From Campylobacter helveticus (GTDB taxonomy: Bacteria > Campylobacterota > Campylobacteria > Campylobacterales > Campylobacteraceae), in assembly GCF_002080395.1 (NCBI RefSeq), contig NZ_CP020478.1, positions 880,886-944,885 of the forward strand: DNA of 64,000 nt. Reading direction: 5' to 3'. The notes below the pieces were generated by a model. It saw nothing but the letters and a program-made list of their open reading frames with translations. It was not told the DNA's origin and made no database searches. The position numbers and the translations under genes were made by a program. Shown piece after piece: positions 37,953 to 47,463 of the stretch; the first letter of the stretch is position 1, and the number at the start of each line of letters is the position of its first letter.

Positions 37953-39049
37953 TTTAACCCCTTTAAATAAGCCCTTAGCTCTCTTTCTCTTTCTTCTTCT
38001 AATTTTAAGCCCAGCATTTTACCACAATATCCTTGTTTTATAAAATCATCCGCTCGAATTTGGCTGACAAATTTATCTTCATAAACCCCCAAATTTTTAG
38101 CCCTTTCAATACGCTTTTTATCCCAAAGCCCTAGCCAAGATTTAAGCGGCATTAAAGAAGCGACTTTTAAAAGCTTCAAATCGCTTACATCTTCTTTAAA
38201 AAATGGCTGGGTGGCTTTGTGTAAAAGAGCTTTTTTTAGTTTGCTTTTCCTACAAAAAGCTTCTTTGATACCAAAATAATTAAGATAAAGATATAAAAAT
38301 AAAGCTTCATCTTTAACAAATTTTCTAGCATTTTGGAGTAAATACAAAAAATTTTCATCTTTAAATTCCACGCCAAAAAGTTTTTTTTCTAAATTTAACT
38401 CACACAAAGTCTTATAGGCTAAATCTAAATGCTCCCCTTTAAAAAATTTATAAAGCTCTGCATTGATTCTATCTTCGCTCAAATCGCTAATATCCATATT
38501 TTTCATAAGTGTGAAACTTTGCGGTGCTAGGCTAAATTTAAAACGCGAGATAAATTGAATCGCTCTTAAAACTCTAAGACTATCCTCCATAAAACTCTCA
38601 TCATTAATGTGTCTTAAAATTCCACTTTTTAAGTCATCAAGCCCCTTGTAAAAATCTAAAAGCTCATAAGTGAAAATATTTATCATTAAAGCATTAAGTG
38701 TAAAATCGCGCCTTTTAGCCGCTAAAGCCTCATCATCGCAAGGTTTTACTTCAAAGCCTGTGTGTCCGGGGGCATTTTTATTTTCCGTTCTAGCTAAAGC
38801 GAGGTCGTAGTTTTGAAATTTATAAACAAAAAAGCTTTTTCCATAGCCGTTTGCACCGAGTTTTTGCATTAAATCATCAAATTTTTTAGGACTAATATCA
38901 TAAACTTCTATATCAAAGTCTTTAAGCTCAAGCCCCAACAAAAAATCCCGCACACTCCCACCAACCAAATAAGCCCTTTTGGTGTGAGGGCGTAAAAAAT
39001 CAGCTATAAATTTAAGCTTATTTATTGAGCCTATCTTCGATATTTGCAA
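37937..39049 (-). CDS. cca: CCA tRNA nucleotidyltransferase/poly(A) polymerase family protein
   Basis: A 370-residue class II nucleotidyltransferase. The catalytic motif YLVGGSVRDFLLGLELKDFD (G-S then D-x-D) is at about residues 27-46, and the RRDFTLNALM motif is near 112. These add or repair the 3' CCA of tRNA. The only in-frame start near the expected N-terminus is TTG 39049, with a weak ribosome site and a 32-base overlap with the upstream gene; no internal ATG precedes the catalytic domain. The order of the two genes upstream, cca and purU agrees with C. jejuni. Confidence 0.9.
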   Translation of the reverse strand: MQISKIGSINKLKFIADFLRPHTKRAYLVGGSVRDFLLGLELKDFDIEVYDISPKKFDDLMQKLGANGYGKSFFVYKFQNYDLALARTENKNAPGHTGFEVKPCDDEALAAKRRDFTLNALMINIFTYELLDFYKGLDDLKSGILRHINDESFMEDSLRVLRAIQFISRFKFSLAPQSFTLMKNMDISDLSEDRINAELYKFFKGEHLDLAYKTLCELNLEKKLFGVEFKDENFLYLLQNARKFVKDEALFLYLYLNYFGIKEAFCRKSKLKKALLHKATQPFFKEDVSDLKLLKVASLMPLKSWLGLWDKKRIERAKNLGVYEDKFVSQIRADDFIKQGYCGKMLGLKLEEERERELRAYLKGLKCTIS

Positions 39050-39527
39050 GTAAAAACTCTAGAAAATTAATAGTCAGCTCAAGCCTAGAATCCAAATCTT
39101 CCCTTTTGGTATCATTAAGTCCCTCAAAAAGTACCAAAATACGCTCTTTGAGATTTTTTAAAAATATATCCTCATTTAAACCCTGCACTTTAGCGATAAT
39201 GTTAGGATTTAGAATTTCGCTTTCCTCTAGGATTTCTTCACTTTCTTGCGGAGGTGTTTTTTGACTTTCCTCTTTTTCATCTGGCTCTAAATTTCCTTGC
39301 TCTTCTTGAAATTTCGCCATTTGAATTTGCTCTAAAATTTCCTCTTGTTTATCTTTGCTTAAAGTCTCTTCTTCGACAACTTCAATAACTTCTTCTGTGT
39401 CCTTTACGGGCTCTTCTTTTTGATACTCTTCTTCTTGCTCTTTTAAGCTTTGAAGTTGCCTTTCTTGTTCTTTAATTTGATGATGCACTTCATCAATCGT
39501 CTTTTTTGCCAAATCTTCCAAATTCAT
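39018..39527 (-). CDS. Acidic coiled-coil protein, function unknown
   Basis: A protein of about 169 residues, starting MNLEDLAKKTIDEVHHQIKE, very rich in Glu, Gln and Lys, with long heptad-like stretches (about 10-110). A separate C-terminal segment (about 120-169, SRLELTINFLEFLLANIEDR) looks folded. The ATG at 39527 overlaps the preceding stop by four bases. A gene at this place is conserved in C. jejuni. Function unknown. Confidence 0.75.
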   Translation of the reverse strand: MNLEDLAKKTIDEVHHQIKEQERQLQSLKEQEEEYQKEEPVKDTEEVIEVVEEETLSKDKQEEILEQIQMAKFQEEQGNLEPDEKEESQKTPPQESEEILEESEILNPNIIAKVQGLNEDIFLKNLKERILVLFEGLNDTKREDLDSRLELTINFLEFLLANIEDRLNK

Positions 39528-39769
39528 ATCTTTATCAACCACCTTTTAAATTCATTAATTTCCTCTTCGCTTTTCATCGTAAGAAAAAAATCAAGCATTT
39601 GTATGTTTAAATCTTTATTTTTAGAACGCAAACCACTCAATCTTCGTATCGCAGCTATGGCGTTTTCATTACTTGGGTCGTTTTTGAGAATATTTTTATA
39701 AATTTCTAAAGCCTCATTTTTAAGCCCTTGCGCTTCATAGATGGATGCTTCCGTAATGGTATTTTTCAT
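39524..39769 (-). CDS. Small TPR-like protein
   Basis: An 81-residue protein starting MKNTITEASIYEAQGLKNEA; residues 8-42 match one tetratricopeptide repeat (YEAQGLKNEALEIYKNILKN). AAGGGAAATA precedes the ATG at 39769. A longer frame to 39862 lies in the degenerate region upstream and is not favoured. It is coupled to the coiled-coil gene downstream. Function unknown. Confidence 0.75.
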   Translation of the reverse strand: MKNTITEASIYEAQGLKNEALEIYKNILKNDPSNENAIAAIRRLSGLRSKNKDLNIQMLDFFLTMKSEEEINEFKRWLIKI

Positions 39770-39815
39770 TATTTCCCTTAAAAAAATTTGAAATATTTTA
39801 GCACAAAGCTTAGTT

Positions 39816-40027
39816 TTATTCAAGCAAAAGACCCATTGCAATCCCAACCACATATAAAGCACTAAATTTGCCGATTTTGTCTAAATGTGCATTCATAAAA
39901 TGCTTAAAAACGCTCCCACTCAAAGCATAAAAACTAAGACAAAGAAATTAACTAATCCTAGCAAAAAAAATAAATTCAAATAGATAAAACCGAGCAAAAG
40001 AGTGATGATAAATAAAAAATACTCCAC
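39816..40027 (-). pseudogene. Degenerate LysE/RhtB-like exporter fragment
   Basis: Two frames together read like the C-terminal end of a LysE-type amino-acid exporter: first LLLGFIYLNLFFLLGLVNFF ending at a TGA, then after a frameshift YALSGSVFKHF and FSALYVVGIAMGLLLE up to TAA 39816-39818. There is no N-terminal half, because azlD ends five bases upstream. It is a broken 3' remnant. The family match is from pattern only. Confidence 0.45.
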
Positions 40028-40031
40028 AATC

Positions 40032-40355
40032 TCACCCCAAAAATCTCAAACAAATCATATAAAAAATCGTCCCCAAAACGATACTTAAAAGAGCATTTTT
40101 AAATTTAAGATGAAAGAAAAAAACAAAAACGCAAGCCAAAATTATATCAAGCCCATAAGGCGCTTTACTAAAATCCACCCCATAAAAAGTGTAAAAAAAC
40201 AAAACGACTATGATGAGCAAAGGCATATTTTTTTGTATAAAAAGCAAATTTTTGCTTTCTTCTTTGTGTTTGAAAAGATGATAGGGCAAAACTCTAGAAA
40301 GATAAGTGCCTATAAATGCTGCCAAAATCATCATTAAAATATAATTTTCAAACAT
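40032..40355 (-). CDS. azlD: AzlD family branched-chain amino acid export subunit
   Basis: A 107-residue protein with four hydrophobic segments (FENYILMMILAAFIGTYLSR at the start). Small AzlD proteins pair with AzlC to export branched-chain amino acids or analogues. It overlaps azlC by eight bases. Confidence 0.82.
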   Translation of the reverse strand: MFENYILMMILAAFIGTYLSRVLPYHLFKHKEESKNLLFIQKNMPLLIIVVLFFYTFYGVDFSKAPYGLDIILACVFVFFFHLKFKNALLSIVLGTIFYMICLRFLG

Positions 40356-41019
40356 ATCTTTTTCCTAAAAAAAGCAAAGCAAGCCCCACACTCAAACAAA
40401 AAGCAAACATATAAGCCTTATCGATGCAAAAAAGTGCGAGAAGCGAAAGTAAAGTCGCAAAAAGAAGAATTTTTAATTTAGGATTTTGCTTGTAAAGTTC
40501 ATAAGCTAAAACGATGAAAAGAGCATTAAGCGAAAATTCAATCCCACTATAATCAATCTTAATATTTTTTTGAAATAAAAATCCAAGCAAAGAGCCTAAA
40601 ATCCAATAGCTATGATTTAAAAAACAAATTCCAAAAATAAGCCTAGTATGCTCTTTTTGACTTAAATTTTTTGCTTGATTTTTGCGTGAGCTAATAAGAG
40701 CAAAACTTTCATCTGTAAGTGCAAAAATGGCATAATGCCTTAAAAAATTCATCTTTTTAAATTCTTTTAATAAAGATAAAGTATAAAAAAAATGTCTAAA
40801 ATTCACCAAAAACGAAGTAAGTGCCACCTCTAAAAATCCAGCACCCCCACTAATTAAAGCGACCAAAACAAACTGCCCTGCTCCAGCATAAACCACCAAA
40901 GAGCTTAAAAGCACTTGATAAAAACTAAACCCCTCACTTGTGGCTAAAATTCCAAAAGCCATCCCAAGAGGGATATAGCCCATTAAAACAGGTAAAGTGA
41001 GACTAAAAAGATTTTTCAT
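40348..41019 (-). CDS. azlC: AzlC family branched-chain amino acid permease
   Basis: A 223-residue membrane protein with the family segments GYIPLGMAFGILA near the N-terminus and NFRHFFYTLSL near residue 73. It has about six to seven membrane segments. It forms the larger half of an AzlCD exporter. Its ATG overlaps the stop of the small membrane-protein gene upstream. Confidence 0.87.
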   Translation of the reverse strand: MKNLFSLTLPVLMGYIPLGMAFGILATSEGFSFYQVLLSSLVVYAGAGQFVLVALISGGAGFLEVALTSFLVNFRHFFYTLSLLKEFKKMNFLRHYAIFALTDESFALISSRKNQAKNLSQKEHTRLIFGICFLNHSYWILGSLLGFLFQKNIKIDYSGIEFSLNALFIVLAYELYKQNPKLKILLFATLLSLLALFCIDKAYMFAFCLSVGLALLFLGKRYV

Positions 41020-41180
41020 TTGTTTTTAAAAAGACTTTCTAAGTGTTTGCGTTTTTCTTCTTCTAAGGTAACATTTCTTTCAAATTTTTGTATTTTCTCT
41101 TGTTTAATATCCTTAAAATAATAATAATCTATGCCAAAAAGTAAAACGATAACGAAAAGCAAGGGTAGCAAAAAAACCAT
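41016..41180 (-). CDS. 54-residue single-pass membrane protein, function unknown
   Basis: A short frame from ATG 41180 to TGA 41016-41018, overlapping the azlC start by four bases. It begins with one membrane segment (MVFLLPLLFVIVLLFGIDYY) and continues with a basic-acidic helix (KQEKIQKFERNVTLEEE). The size and coupling argue for a real gene although the ribosome site is weak. It lies 44 bases after napD and could be the end of the nap transcript or the start of azlCD. Confidence 0.65.
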   Translation of the reverse strand: MVFLLPLLFVIVLLFGIDYYYFKDIKQEKIQKFERNVTLEEEKRKHLESLFKNK

Positions 41181-41224
41181 AAAAACAACTTTTTAAAAAT
41201 TTAGAAAAGTATTGTAGCGAAAAT

Positions 41225-41563
41225 TTAGGATAATTTTTGAAAAACACTGCCATTATAAGTGATATTTTCAGCTTTCTCATTTTTCTCTATGCTTTCTATC
41301 GCACCACTATTTATAGCCTTTTGTATATCTTCATCCAAATCTTGATAGGAAAAAACCATATTGATACTAATTAAATTTGGCAAAGCTTCAAGTTTTTTAT
41401 AAGCCTTAAGTTCAGAATCTAAATCATCGCTTTCTATAACAACAATAAGCTTATCTTTTTCCCTAAGCTCCACAGAGCAAAGCTCGATTTGTGCGATAGC
41501 TTCAGCCAAAGAATCAATTTTATCTTCTTTCGCAACAATCAAAACGCTGGAAAGATTCATCAT
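41225..41563 (-). CDS. napD: Nap assembly chaperone NapD
   Basis: A 112-residue cytoplasmic chaperone that binds the Tat signal peptide of NapA during maturation. It begins MMNLSSVLIVAKEDKID, the ferredoxin-like NapD fold. AGGAG lies just before the ATG pair (41563/41560). It is the last nap gene, overlapping napL by four bases. Confidence 0.87.
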   Translation of the reverse strand: MMNLSSVLIVAKEDKIDSLAEAIAQIELCSVELREKDKLIVVIESDDLDSELKAYKKLEALPNLISINMVFSYQDLDEDIQKAINSGAIESIEKNEKAENITYNGSVFQKLS

Positions 41564-42495
41564 AAACTCCTCATCAAAATCACTTTACCAAAACCAGAAA
41601 TTAATAAATTCTCATCATCTAAAAAAATAATAAATTCACTCATCATATCTAAATTTTCAAATTTTTTTATACTTTTTAAAGTCGCAATTTCAAAAAGCTC
41701 TGTAATGCCCCTATCATTATCACTAAAAGCACCAATTTTTCCACTTGGACTTAAAGCACAAGCGTAAATTAAGAAATCTTTTTGTAAAAAATCTTGTTTC
41801 TCTTGGTTTATCACCCCTACGCGTCTATCCGTGCCACAGCTTAAAATCACACCATTTTTGCAACTTACCTGATAAATATTGTCCTTATGTAAGGTATTGT
41901 AATTTTTAAGAATTTGCCATTTTTCCAAATCAAAAAGCTCCACCTCCCCACTTTCAAATCCAGCCACAAGTCTCTTTTTATCTTCACTTAAAGCCAAATC
42001 ATTTAAACTAGAATGTGAAAATTTAAAGCTTTTAAGCTCTTTAAAATCCAAATTTAAAAGCTTGATTTCAGAACCTATCAATCCAACAAGCAAAGTATTT
42101 TCATCGATAAAAAAAGCACGACTTACACCCTCAAATTCAAGCTTTTTGGTTTTAATCAAAGTCTTATCTTCATAAATGCTTAAATTCTTGCCACCATAAT
42201 CTCCCTCGCTTAAAATAAGCATTTTGTTTTTTAAAACATCAATATGATAAATTTTCGCCCCCAAAAATTCATAATAATTTTGCACTTTTTCAAGCTTAAC
42301 CAAAGGCTCTTTTAAGAAAACATCCTCATTTTGCCCTCTTAAATCCTTTGTTTCAAATAAAAAAATTTTCCCCTCATCTGTGCCTACATATAAAAGTTTT
42401 TCTTCGAGCTTTAAAGCTGTAACATTTGAATTTAGCTCGATTTTAAAACCCATAAGTTCTAAACTAAGCACAAGAAAAAGGAGAATTTTTTTCAT
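41560..42495 (-). CDS. napL: NapL, periplasmic nitrate reductase accessory protein
   Basis: A 311-residue exported protein (signal peptide MKKILLFLVLSLELMG) with a repeating beta-propeller character, e.g. GTDEGKIFLFETKDL and GFESGEVELFDLEKW. It matches the NapL of epsilonproteobacterial nap operons by position. Its exact role in nitrate reductase activity is not settled. It overlaps napB by one base. Confidence 0.85.
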   Translation of the reverse strand: MKKILLFLVLSLELMGFKIELNSNVTALKLEEKLLYVGTDEGKIFLFETKDLRGQNEDVFLKEPLVKLEKVQNYYEFLGAKIYHIDVLKNKMLILSEGDYGGKNLSIYEDKTLIKTKKLEFEGVSRAFFIDENTLLVGLIGSEIKLLNLDFKELKSFKFSHSSLNDLALSEDKKRLVAGFESGEVELFDLEKWQILKNYNTLHKDNIYQVSCKNGVILSCGTDRRVGVINQEKQDFLQKDFLIYACALSPSGKIGAFSDNDRGITELFEIATLKSIKKFENLDMMSEFIIFLDDENLLISGFGKVILMRSL

Positions 42496-43016
42496 TATTT
42501 CACGCCCTCGTTCATTACATCGATAAGATTGGATTTTGTTTTAAGCGTTTCATTTTTAAATTCCGCTTTAAAGGTATTTCCTACCAAAGGTTTCGCATCG
42601 CTTTGAGCGACATGGCACTGAGTGCAGTTAAATCTTACCTCACTAATCGTATCGCCTGTGGATTTATTTTTCCTAAAGTCATAATAATGCGTTTCAGGTG
42701 CTGCAATCGCTCCAACATCCCTAGCAATAGCCTTATCGTGGCAAGTTAGACAAGAATTACTATCTCTAGTGATAGGAAGCATACCATCAAGATTGTGCGA
42801 GATTAAAGGCGGAGCATTTTCAAAAGCTCTTTCCAAAAGAGCTGATTCTCCAGCACCTAAACCACTATAATTAATGTCGCTTAAAACCACGCCATTTTCA
42901 TTATTTAAATTTGCTTTTCTAAGTCCAATTTGTTCGGAACTTACCCCATTGTTCATAGCACAAGCTGCTAAAAATAAAGCTGCTGCCGCAGAAACTAAGA
43001 AAATTTTATTTTTCAT
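42495..43016 (-). CDS. napB: Diheme cytochrome c NapB
   Basis: A 173-residue electron-transfer subunit passing electrons to NapA in the periplasm. Two heme-binding motifs are present, CLTCH and CTQCH. The N-terminus has an unusual lipobox-like sequence (FLAACAMNN, Cys20), so the protein may be a lipoprotein rather than freely soluble; this is an inference. The start overlaps the end of napH by 11 bases. Confidence 0.93.
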   Translation of the reverse strand: MKNKIFLVSAAAALFLAACAMNNGVSSEQIGLRKANLNNENGVVLSDINYSGLGAGESALLERAFENAPPLISHNLDGMLPITRDSNSCLTCHDKAIARDVGAIAAPETHYYDFRKNKSTGDTISEVRFNCTQCHVAQSDAKPLVGNTFKAEFKNETLKTKSNLIDVMNEGVK

Positions 43017-43797
43017 TATTTTTCCTTAAATCAAATATATTAAAACTCAAAGCATCGTCATTACACACATCGATACACCTACCGCATCTTATACACTCGC
43101 CAGAATTCACGCTCACACTTTCTTTTCCCACCATCCAAAGCACTTGTTTTTCAGGACAAACGCTCACGCAGTGATAGCATTTTGTGCAATGATTTGCCTT
43201 ATGCTTGATTTTTAATAAGGCAAAACGCGAGATTAAAGCATAAAAAGCTCCTAGCGGACACAAATGCGAACAAGTCGCCCTAAAGCTTAAAAATGTATCA
43301 ACGCAAAAAATCACAAAAGCAACAAAAAGCCAAGAAGCTCCACCAAATATAATCCCCCTATGCACGATACCTATATAAGAAATTCCCTCAAACACAGGCA
43401 AAGAAAGTGCAAAAGAGAGGATTAAAACCAAACCCAAAAGATAATAGCGTAAATTTTTACTTAAAATTAAGCTTTTGTTTGCCTTAAATCCAAATTTTAC
43501 CCTTATAAAAGCGGCAAAATCTGTGATTAAATTCACAGGACAGACCCAAGCACAAAACGCTCTACCTAAAAACACACCATATAAAATAAGCACCACACAA
43601 GCCCCAAGCAAAGCCATCATATCCACGCTAAAACTAGCAAGATAAATTTGAAGCACAGCAAAAGGGTCGCTAAGCGGTATCACGGAAAAAAGTTTAGATG
43701 AGCTTAAATCGCCCTTTAAGATAAAGTCAAACACACTAAAGCTAAAAAGCACCAAAATAGAAATTTGCACGATGCGTCTTAGGATAAGATACTTCAT
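43006..43797 (-). CDS. napH: Ferredoxin-type quinol dehydrogenase NapH
   Basis: A 263-residue membrane protein with four hydrophobic segments and two C-terminal 4Fe-4S motifs (CTKCYHCVSVCP and CIRCGRCIDVC). It takes electrons from menaquinol and passes them to NapG. It overlaps napG by four bases. Confidence 0.93.
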   Translation of the reverse strand: MKYLILRRIVQISILVLFSFSVFDFILKGDLSSSKLFSVIPLSDPFAVLQIYLASFSVDMMALLGACVVLILYGVFLGRAFCAWVCPVNLITDFAAFIRVKFGFKANKSLILSKNLRYYLLGLVLILSFALSLPVFEGISYIGIVHRGIIFGGASWLFVAFVIFCVDTFLSFRATCSHLCPLGAFYALISRFALLKIKHKANHCTKCYHCVSVCPEKQVLWMVGKESVSVNSGECIRCGRCIDVCNDDALSFNIFDLRKNNEK

Positions 43798-44543
43798 AGC
43801 AAATCCCCCTCATTAAGATAATTTTTTGCTTTGTCATTATCAAGCCTTTTTTGTGTGCCTACGCCTTTAAGTCTATTTTCATCTTCTTTGTCCCAGCCTT
43901 TGACATAATGCGCCCCAGCCTTACCCAAAACAAAACTTCTAGGCAAAACGCGAATTGCGGCCTCCTCCGTAATACAAGCCTTTTCACACAGCCCACAACC
44001 CACACAATACTCATTATCAACCACAGGGAGTAAAAATGCGTGTTTGGCGGTGCGGTCGTTTCTTTTTGTCTCTATCTTTAACGCTTTGTCTATCAAAGGA
44101 CAGGCTCTATAACACGCATCGCATTGTATGCCCCAGTGTGCGACACAAGAAGCACTATCGACTATAGCAATACCCATTTTAAGCTCTTTAACGCCATTTT
44201 CTTTTTTAAGATAATTTTTATCTAAAGCATCAGTTGGACAATCCCTAATGCAAGGAATATCCTCACAAAGATAGCAAGGAATTTCTCGCGCTTTAAAAAA
44301 GGGTGTGCCATTTTGCGGTGCGTCAAGCAAAGAGGCAAGTTTTAGCGTATCGTAAGGACAAGCTTTCACGCACAGCCCACAACGGATACATTTGCTTAAA
44401 AATCTCTCCTCATCTTCAGCACCCGGAGGACGCAAAAATACGCCCTCATCTGCCTTAAGTGCCAAAGTCGCTAAAAATCCTCCCCCAGCACACAAACACA
44501 AGCCTTTAAAGCTTTTGACGAAAAACTCCCTTCTACCACTCAT
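43794..44543 (-). CDS. napG: Ferredoxin-type protein NapG
   Basis: A 249-residue periplasmic iron-sulfur protein. The N-terminus has a twin-arginine motif (GRREFFVKS), and four 4Fe-4S clusters are suggested by CIRCGLCVKACP, CYLCEDIPCIRDCP, CDACYRACP and CVGCGLCEKAC. It is one base after napA. Confidence 0.93.
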   Translation of the reverse strand: MSGRREFFVKSFKGLCLCAGGGFLATLALKADEGVFLRPPGAEDEERFLSKCIRCGLCVKACPYDTLKLASLLDAPQNGTPFFKAREIPCYLCEDIPCIRDCPTDALDKNYLKKENGVKELKMGIAIVDSASCVAHWGIQCDACYRACPLIDKALKIETKRNDRTAKHAFLLPVVDNEYCVGCGLCEKACITEEAAIRVLPRSFVLGKAGAHYVKGWDKEDENRLKGVGTQKRLDNDKAKNYLNEGDLL

Positions 44544-44544
44544 A

Positions 44545-47319
44545 TCAAACCTTAGTGATTTTCACAGCGCACTTTTTAAAGTCGGTTTGCTTTGAAAGCG
44601 GACAAGTCGCATCAAGCGTAACTTTATTAATATACACATTTTCATCAAACCAAGGCACATAAACAAGTCCTTTAGGAGGCTTGTTTCTCCCTCTCATATC
44701 CACTTTTGCCTTAACCTTGCCGCGGCGTGATTCCACCCATACTAAATCACCTTGCTCTAATTTAAGCTTTTTGCAATCCTCCTCATTCATATAGCAAAGT
44801 GCCTCAGGCACAGCACGGTAAAGCTCAGGCACGCGCATAGTCATCGTCCCACTATGCCAATGCTCCAAAACTCTACCCGTTGAAAGCCAGAAAGGATACT
44901 CCTCACTTGGACGCTCAGGTGCTTTCATAAATGGTCTAAAGAAAATTTTAGCCTTGTTTTTAATGCTAAATTTCTCTTCTGTTCTAGGACCTAACAAATC
45001 GCCTTTTTGTAAATTTTTATCAAAAACTCCATAAAACGCAAAGTCGCTATTTGGCGCAGCTTTTCTTGCGTAATAATCAAATTTAGTATTAAATCTCCAC
45101 TGCGTTTCTTTACCATTTACCACAGGCCATCTTAAGCCTCTTACTTGGTGATAAGTATTAAAATCTGCCAAATCGTGTCCGTGCCCTAAGCCAAATTTTC
45201 GGTATTCTTCCCAAAGATATTTTTGCACGAAGAAGCCATAACCGGTAAATTCTTTACCATCGCTACCAATAATCTTTCTCTCATCGCCGTTTGCTTCACT
45301 ATTATCATAACCTTTGGCAATTTTGTCATCAGCCTTAAATTTCTTTGCCTCAGCATTAGCAAAAAGCACATCATAAAGCGTATCTTCCTCGCTATAACCC
45401 ATAGCCTTAGCCTCTGCCAAAACACTAGGTAAAGTAAGCTTGTCATCGACTTTTTTCTCATCCCAAACTTCTTTAAGCTTAAAGCGTTTTGCAAATTCCA
45501 TAACCTGCCAAGTATCGCTCATCGCCGCACCCACAGGAAGCACTTGCTGTCTCCAGTGCTGCGTTCTTCTTTCGGCGTTACCATAAGAACCCCACTTTTC
45601 ATAAATCATCGCACTCGGCAAAATTAAATCTGCCACTTTGGCTGAAATTCCCGGATAGCAATCGCTCACAACGATGAAGTTGTCCATATTGCGAGCTGCT
45701 TCAATCCAGTGGTTAGCATTAGCGGTATTTTGCCAAGGATTATTCACTTGCACCCAAGCAAATTTAATCTTTCCGTCCTCTAAATCACGCATAATTTTAA
45801 GGTAAGGGGAACCCGGCTTTGGATTAATTGTGCCATTAGGAACTTTCCAAATTTTTTCTGAAACAGCTCTGTGTTTTGGATTTGCTACGACCATATCTGC
45901 TGGCAAGCGGTGTGAAAAAGTCCCAACCTCTCTGGCGGTTCCACAGGCTGATGGCTGACCTGTCAAGGAAAAGGCACCACTACCCGGCTTTGCTTGTTTG
46001 CCAAGTAAAAAGTGTATCATATAAGCTTGCTCATTGACCCAAGTGCCTCTTGTGTGCTGATTAAAGCCCATAGTCCAAAAGCTGACCACTTTGCGATTTT
46101 TTTCTATGTATAAATTTGCAAGCTCTTGAAGTTTTTTCTTAAAGTCCTCCAAACTCTCGCTCTCATCGCCCTTAGCTACCTTAGCTACATAGTCTAAAGT
46201 ATAAGGCTCTAATCCTTTTTTAAATTCCTCAAAAGAAATTTCCCAGTTTTTATCAGGCACACCTTGATGTGTCATTTTAAAAGTATCTCCAGCCTTTACG
46301 CCAAGATAAGATAAAGCTGTCGCTTCTTCTTCATCTAAAACTATGCTGTTTTCTTTAGCGACAATATCTTTTTCGCTCTTTTTAAATTTAGGATGGTTTG
46401 GATTATTTCTCATACCATAGCCTATATCTGCATAACCTGTAGCAAATACGCAGTGTTTTTTGATAAATTCTTTATCCATAGCTTCAGGGTGATTATAAAC
46501 AATTTCCCTTGCTATGTAGTTCCAAATCGCCAAATCTGTATTTGGTTTAAAAATAATCTCAGTATCTGCGATATGACTTGTGCGGTTTGAAAAAGTGCTA
46601 AGATTAACAACCTTAACCTTATCTAAATTGCTTAGCTTTCTATCACTTACTCTTGACCAAAGTATAGGGTGCATTTCTGCCATATTTGCTCCCCAAGTGA
46701 TGATAGTGTCGGTTAGCTCTATATCATCATAACAGCCCGATGGCTCATCAACGCCAAAAGTTTGCATAAAGCCCACAACAGCAGAAGCCATACAATGCCT
46801 TGCATTTGGATCAATATTATTTGTCCTAAAACCAGCTTTTGCAAGTTTGACACTTGCATAGCCTTCTTGGATGGTATATTGCCCGCTACCAAAAATTCCA
46901 ACGCCTGTTACACCAAGCTCATTGTAAGCTTTTTTAAATTGCTTTTCCATTTCATCAAAAGCTCTTTGCCACGAAACTTGCTGAAATTTACCTTTTTTAT
47001 CAAATTCTCCCTTACTATTCACTCTAAGTAAAGGCATTACAAGGCGGTCTTCACCATACATAATCTTAGCATTAAAATAACCCTTAATGCAGTTAAGCCC
47101 ACGGTTTACAGGTGCAGCAGGGTCTCCTTTAATGGCGACTATTTTGCCATCTTTTCTAGCCACCATAATCCCACAGCCCGTTCCACAAAATCGGCATACG
47201 GATTTATCCCATTGCCATTCTTCCTTAGGTGCAGCCATTAAAGAGCTTGGCACACTCATACCAGCGACACTTGCAGCACTTGCAATTGCCGTATTCTTGA
47301 TAAAATCCCTTCTATTCAT
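44545..47319 (-). CDS. napA: Periplasmic nitrate reductase catalytic subunit NapA
   Basis: A 924-residue molybdenum bis-MGD enzyme that reduces nitrate to nitrite. The twin-arginine signal [20 protein letters not shown] is followed by the 4Fe-4S motif [13 protein letters not shown] and LNCIKGYF. The Mo ligand Cys lies in [10 protein letters not shown]. Length is normal for the epsilonproteobacterial type. The order napA-G-H-B-L-D is conserved and there is no napC. AAAGGAAAAAA precedes the ATG. mobB and mogA in this window serve its cofactor. Confidence 0.97.
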   Translation of the reverse strand: MNRRDFIKNTAIASAASVAGMSVPSSLMAAPKEEWQWDKSVCRFCGTGCGIMVARKDGKIVAIKGDPAAPVNRGLNCIKGYFNAKIMYGEDRLVMPLLRVNSKGEFDKKGKFQQVSWQRAFDEMEKQFKKAYNELGVTGVGIFGSGQYTIQEGYASVKLAKAGFRTNNIDPNARHCMASAVVGFMQTFGVDEPSGCYDDIELTDTIITWGANMAEMHPILWSRVSDRKLSNLDKVKVVNLSTFSNRTSHIADTEIIFKPNTDLAIWNYIAREIVYNHPEAMDKEFIKKHCVFATGYADIGYGMRNNPNHPKFKKSEKDIVAKENSIVLDEEEATALSYLGVKAGDTFKMTHQGVPDKNWEISFEEFKKGLEPYTLDYVAKVAKGDESESLEDFKKKLQELANLYIEKNRKVVSFWTMGFNQHTRGTWVNEQAYMIHFLLGKQAKPGSGAFSLTGQPSACGTAREVGTFSHRLPADMVVANPKHRAVSEKIWKVPNGTINPKPGSPYLKIMRDLEDGKIKFAWVQVNNPWQNTANANHWIEAARNMDNFIVVSDCYPGISAKVADLILPSAMIYEKWGSYGNAERRTQHWRQQVLPVGAAMSDTWQVMEFAKRFKLKEVWDEKKVDDKLTLPSVLAEAKAMGYSEEDTLYDVLFANAEAKKFKADDKIAKGYDNSEANGDERKIIGSDGKEFTGYGFFVQKYLWEEYRKFGLGHGHDLADFNTYHQVRGLRWPVVNGKETQWRFNTKFDYYARKAAPNSDFAFYGVFDKNLQKGDLLGPRTEEKFSIKNKAKIFFRPFMKAPERPSEEYPFWLSTGRVLEHWHSGTMTMRVPELYRAVPEALCYMNEEDCKKLKLEQGDLVWVESRRGKVKAKVDMRGRNKPPKGLVYVPWFDENVYINKVTLDATCPLSKQTDFKKCAVKITKV

Positions 47320-47333
47320 TTTTTTCCTTTCAA

Positions 47334-47355
47334 GGTAAAATCAATATATTTTACC
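47334..47355. promoter_or_regulatory. Perfect inverted repeat upstream of napA
   Basis: GGTAAAAT and ATTTTACC form an 8-base perfect inverted repeat with a 6-base loop, 14 bases upstream of the napA ATG and just before the ribosome site. It could be an operator or a leader hairpin. Possible -10 elements (TAAAAT, TATATT) lie inside it. Inferred. Confidence 0.45.
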
Positions 47356-47463
47356 ATTTAAAATCTTAATAAGATACAAAAATATTAAAAAAAATGAATA
47401 ATTTTAAAGTGTGAATTTATAGCACTTTTTTACTCTTTTTAATGATTTTAAAACATAAAATTA

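Noticed and set aside
39770..39862. N-terminal extension of the TPR-like gene
   Set aside because: It runs through the LysE-like remnant in another frame and bypasses a good ribosome site at 39769.
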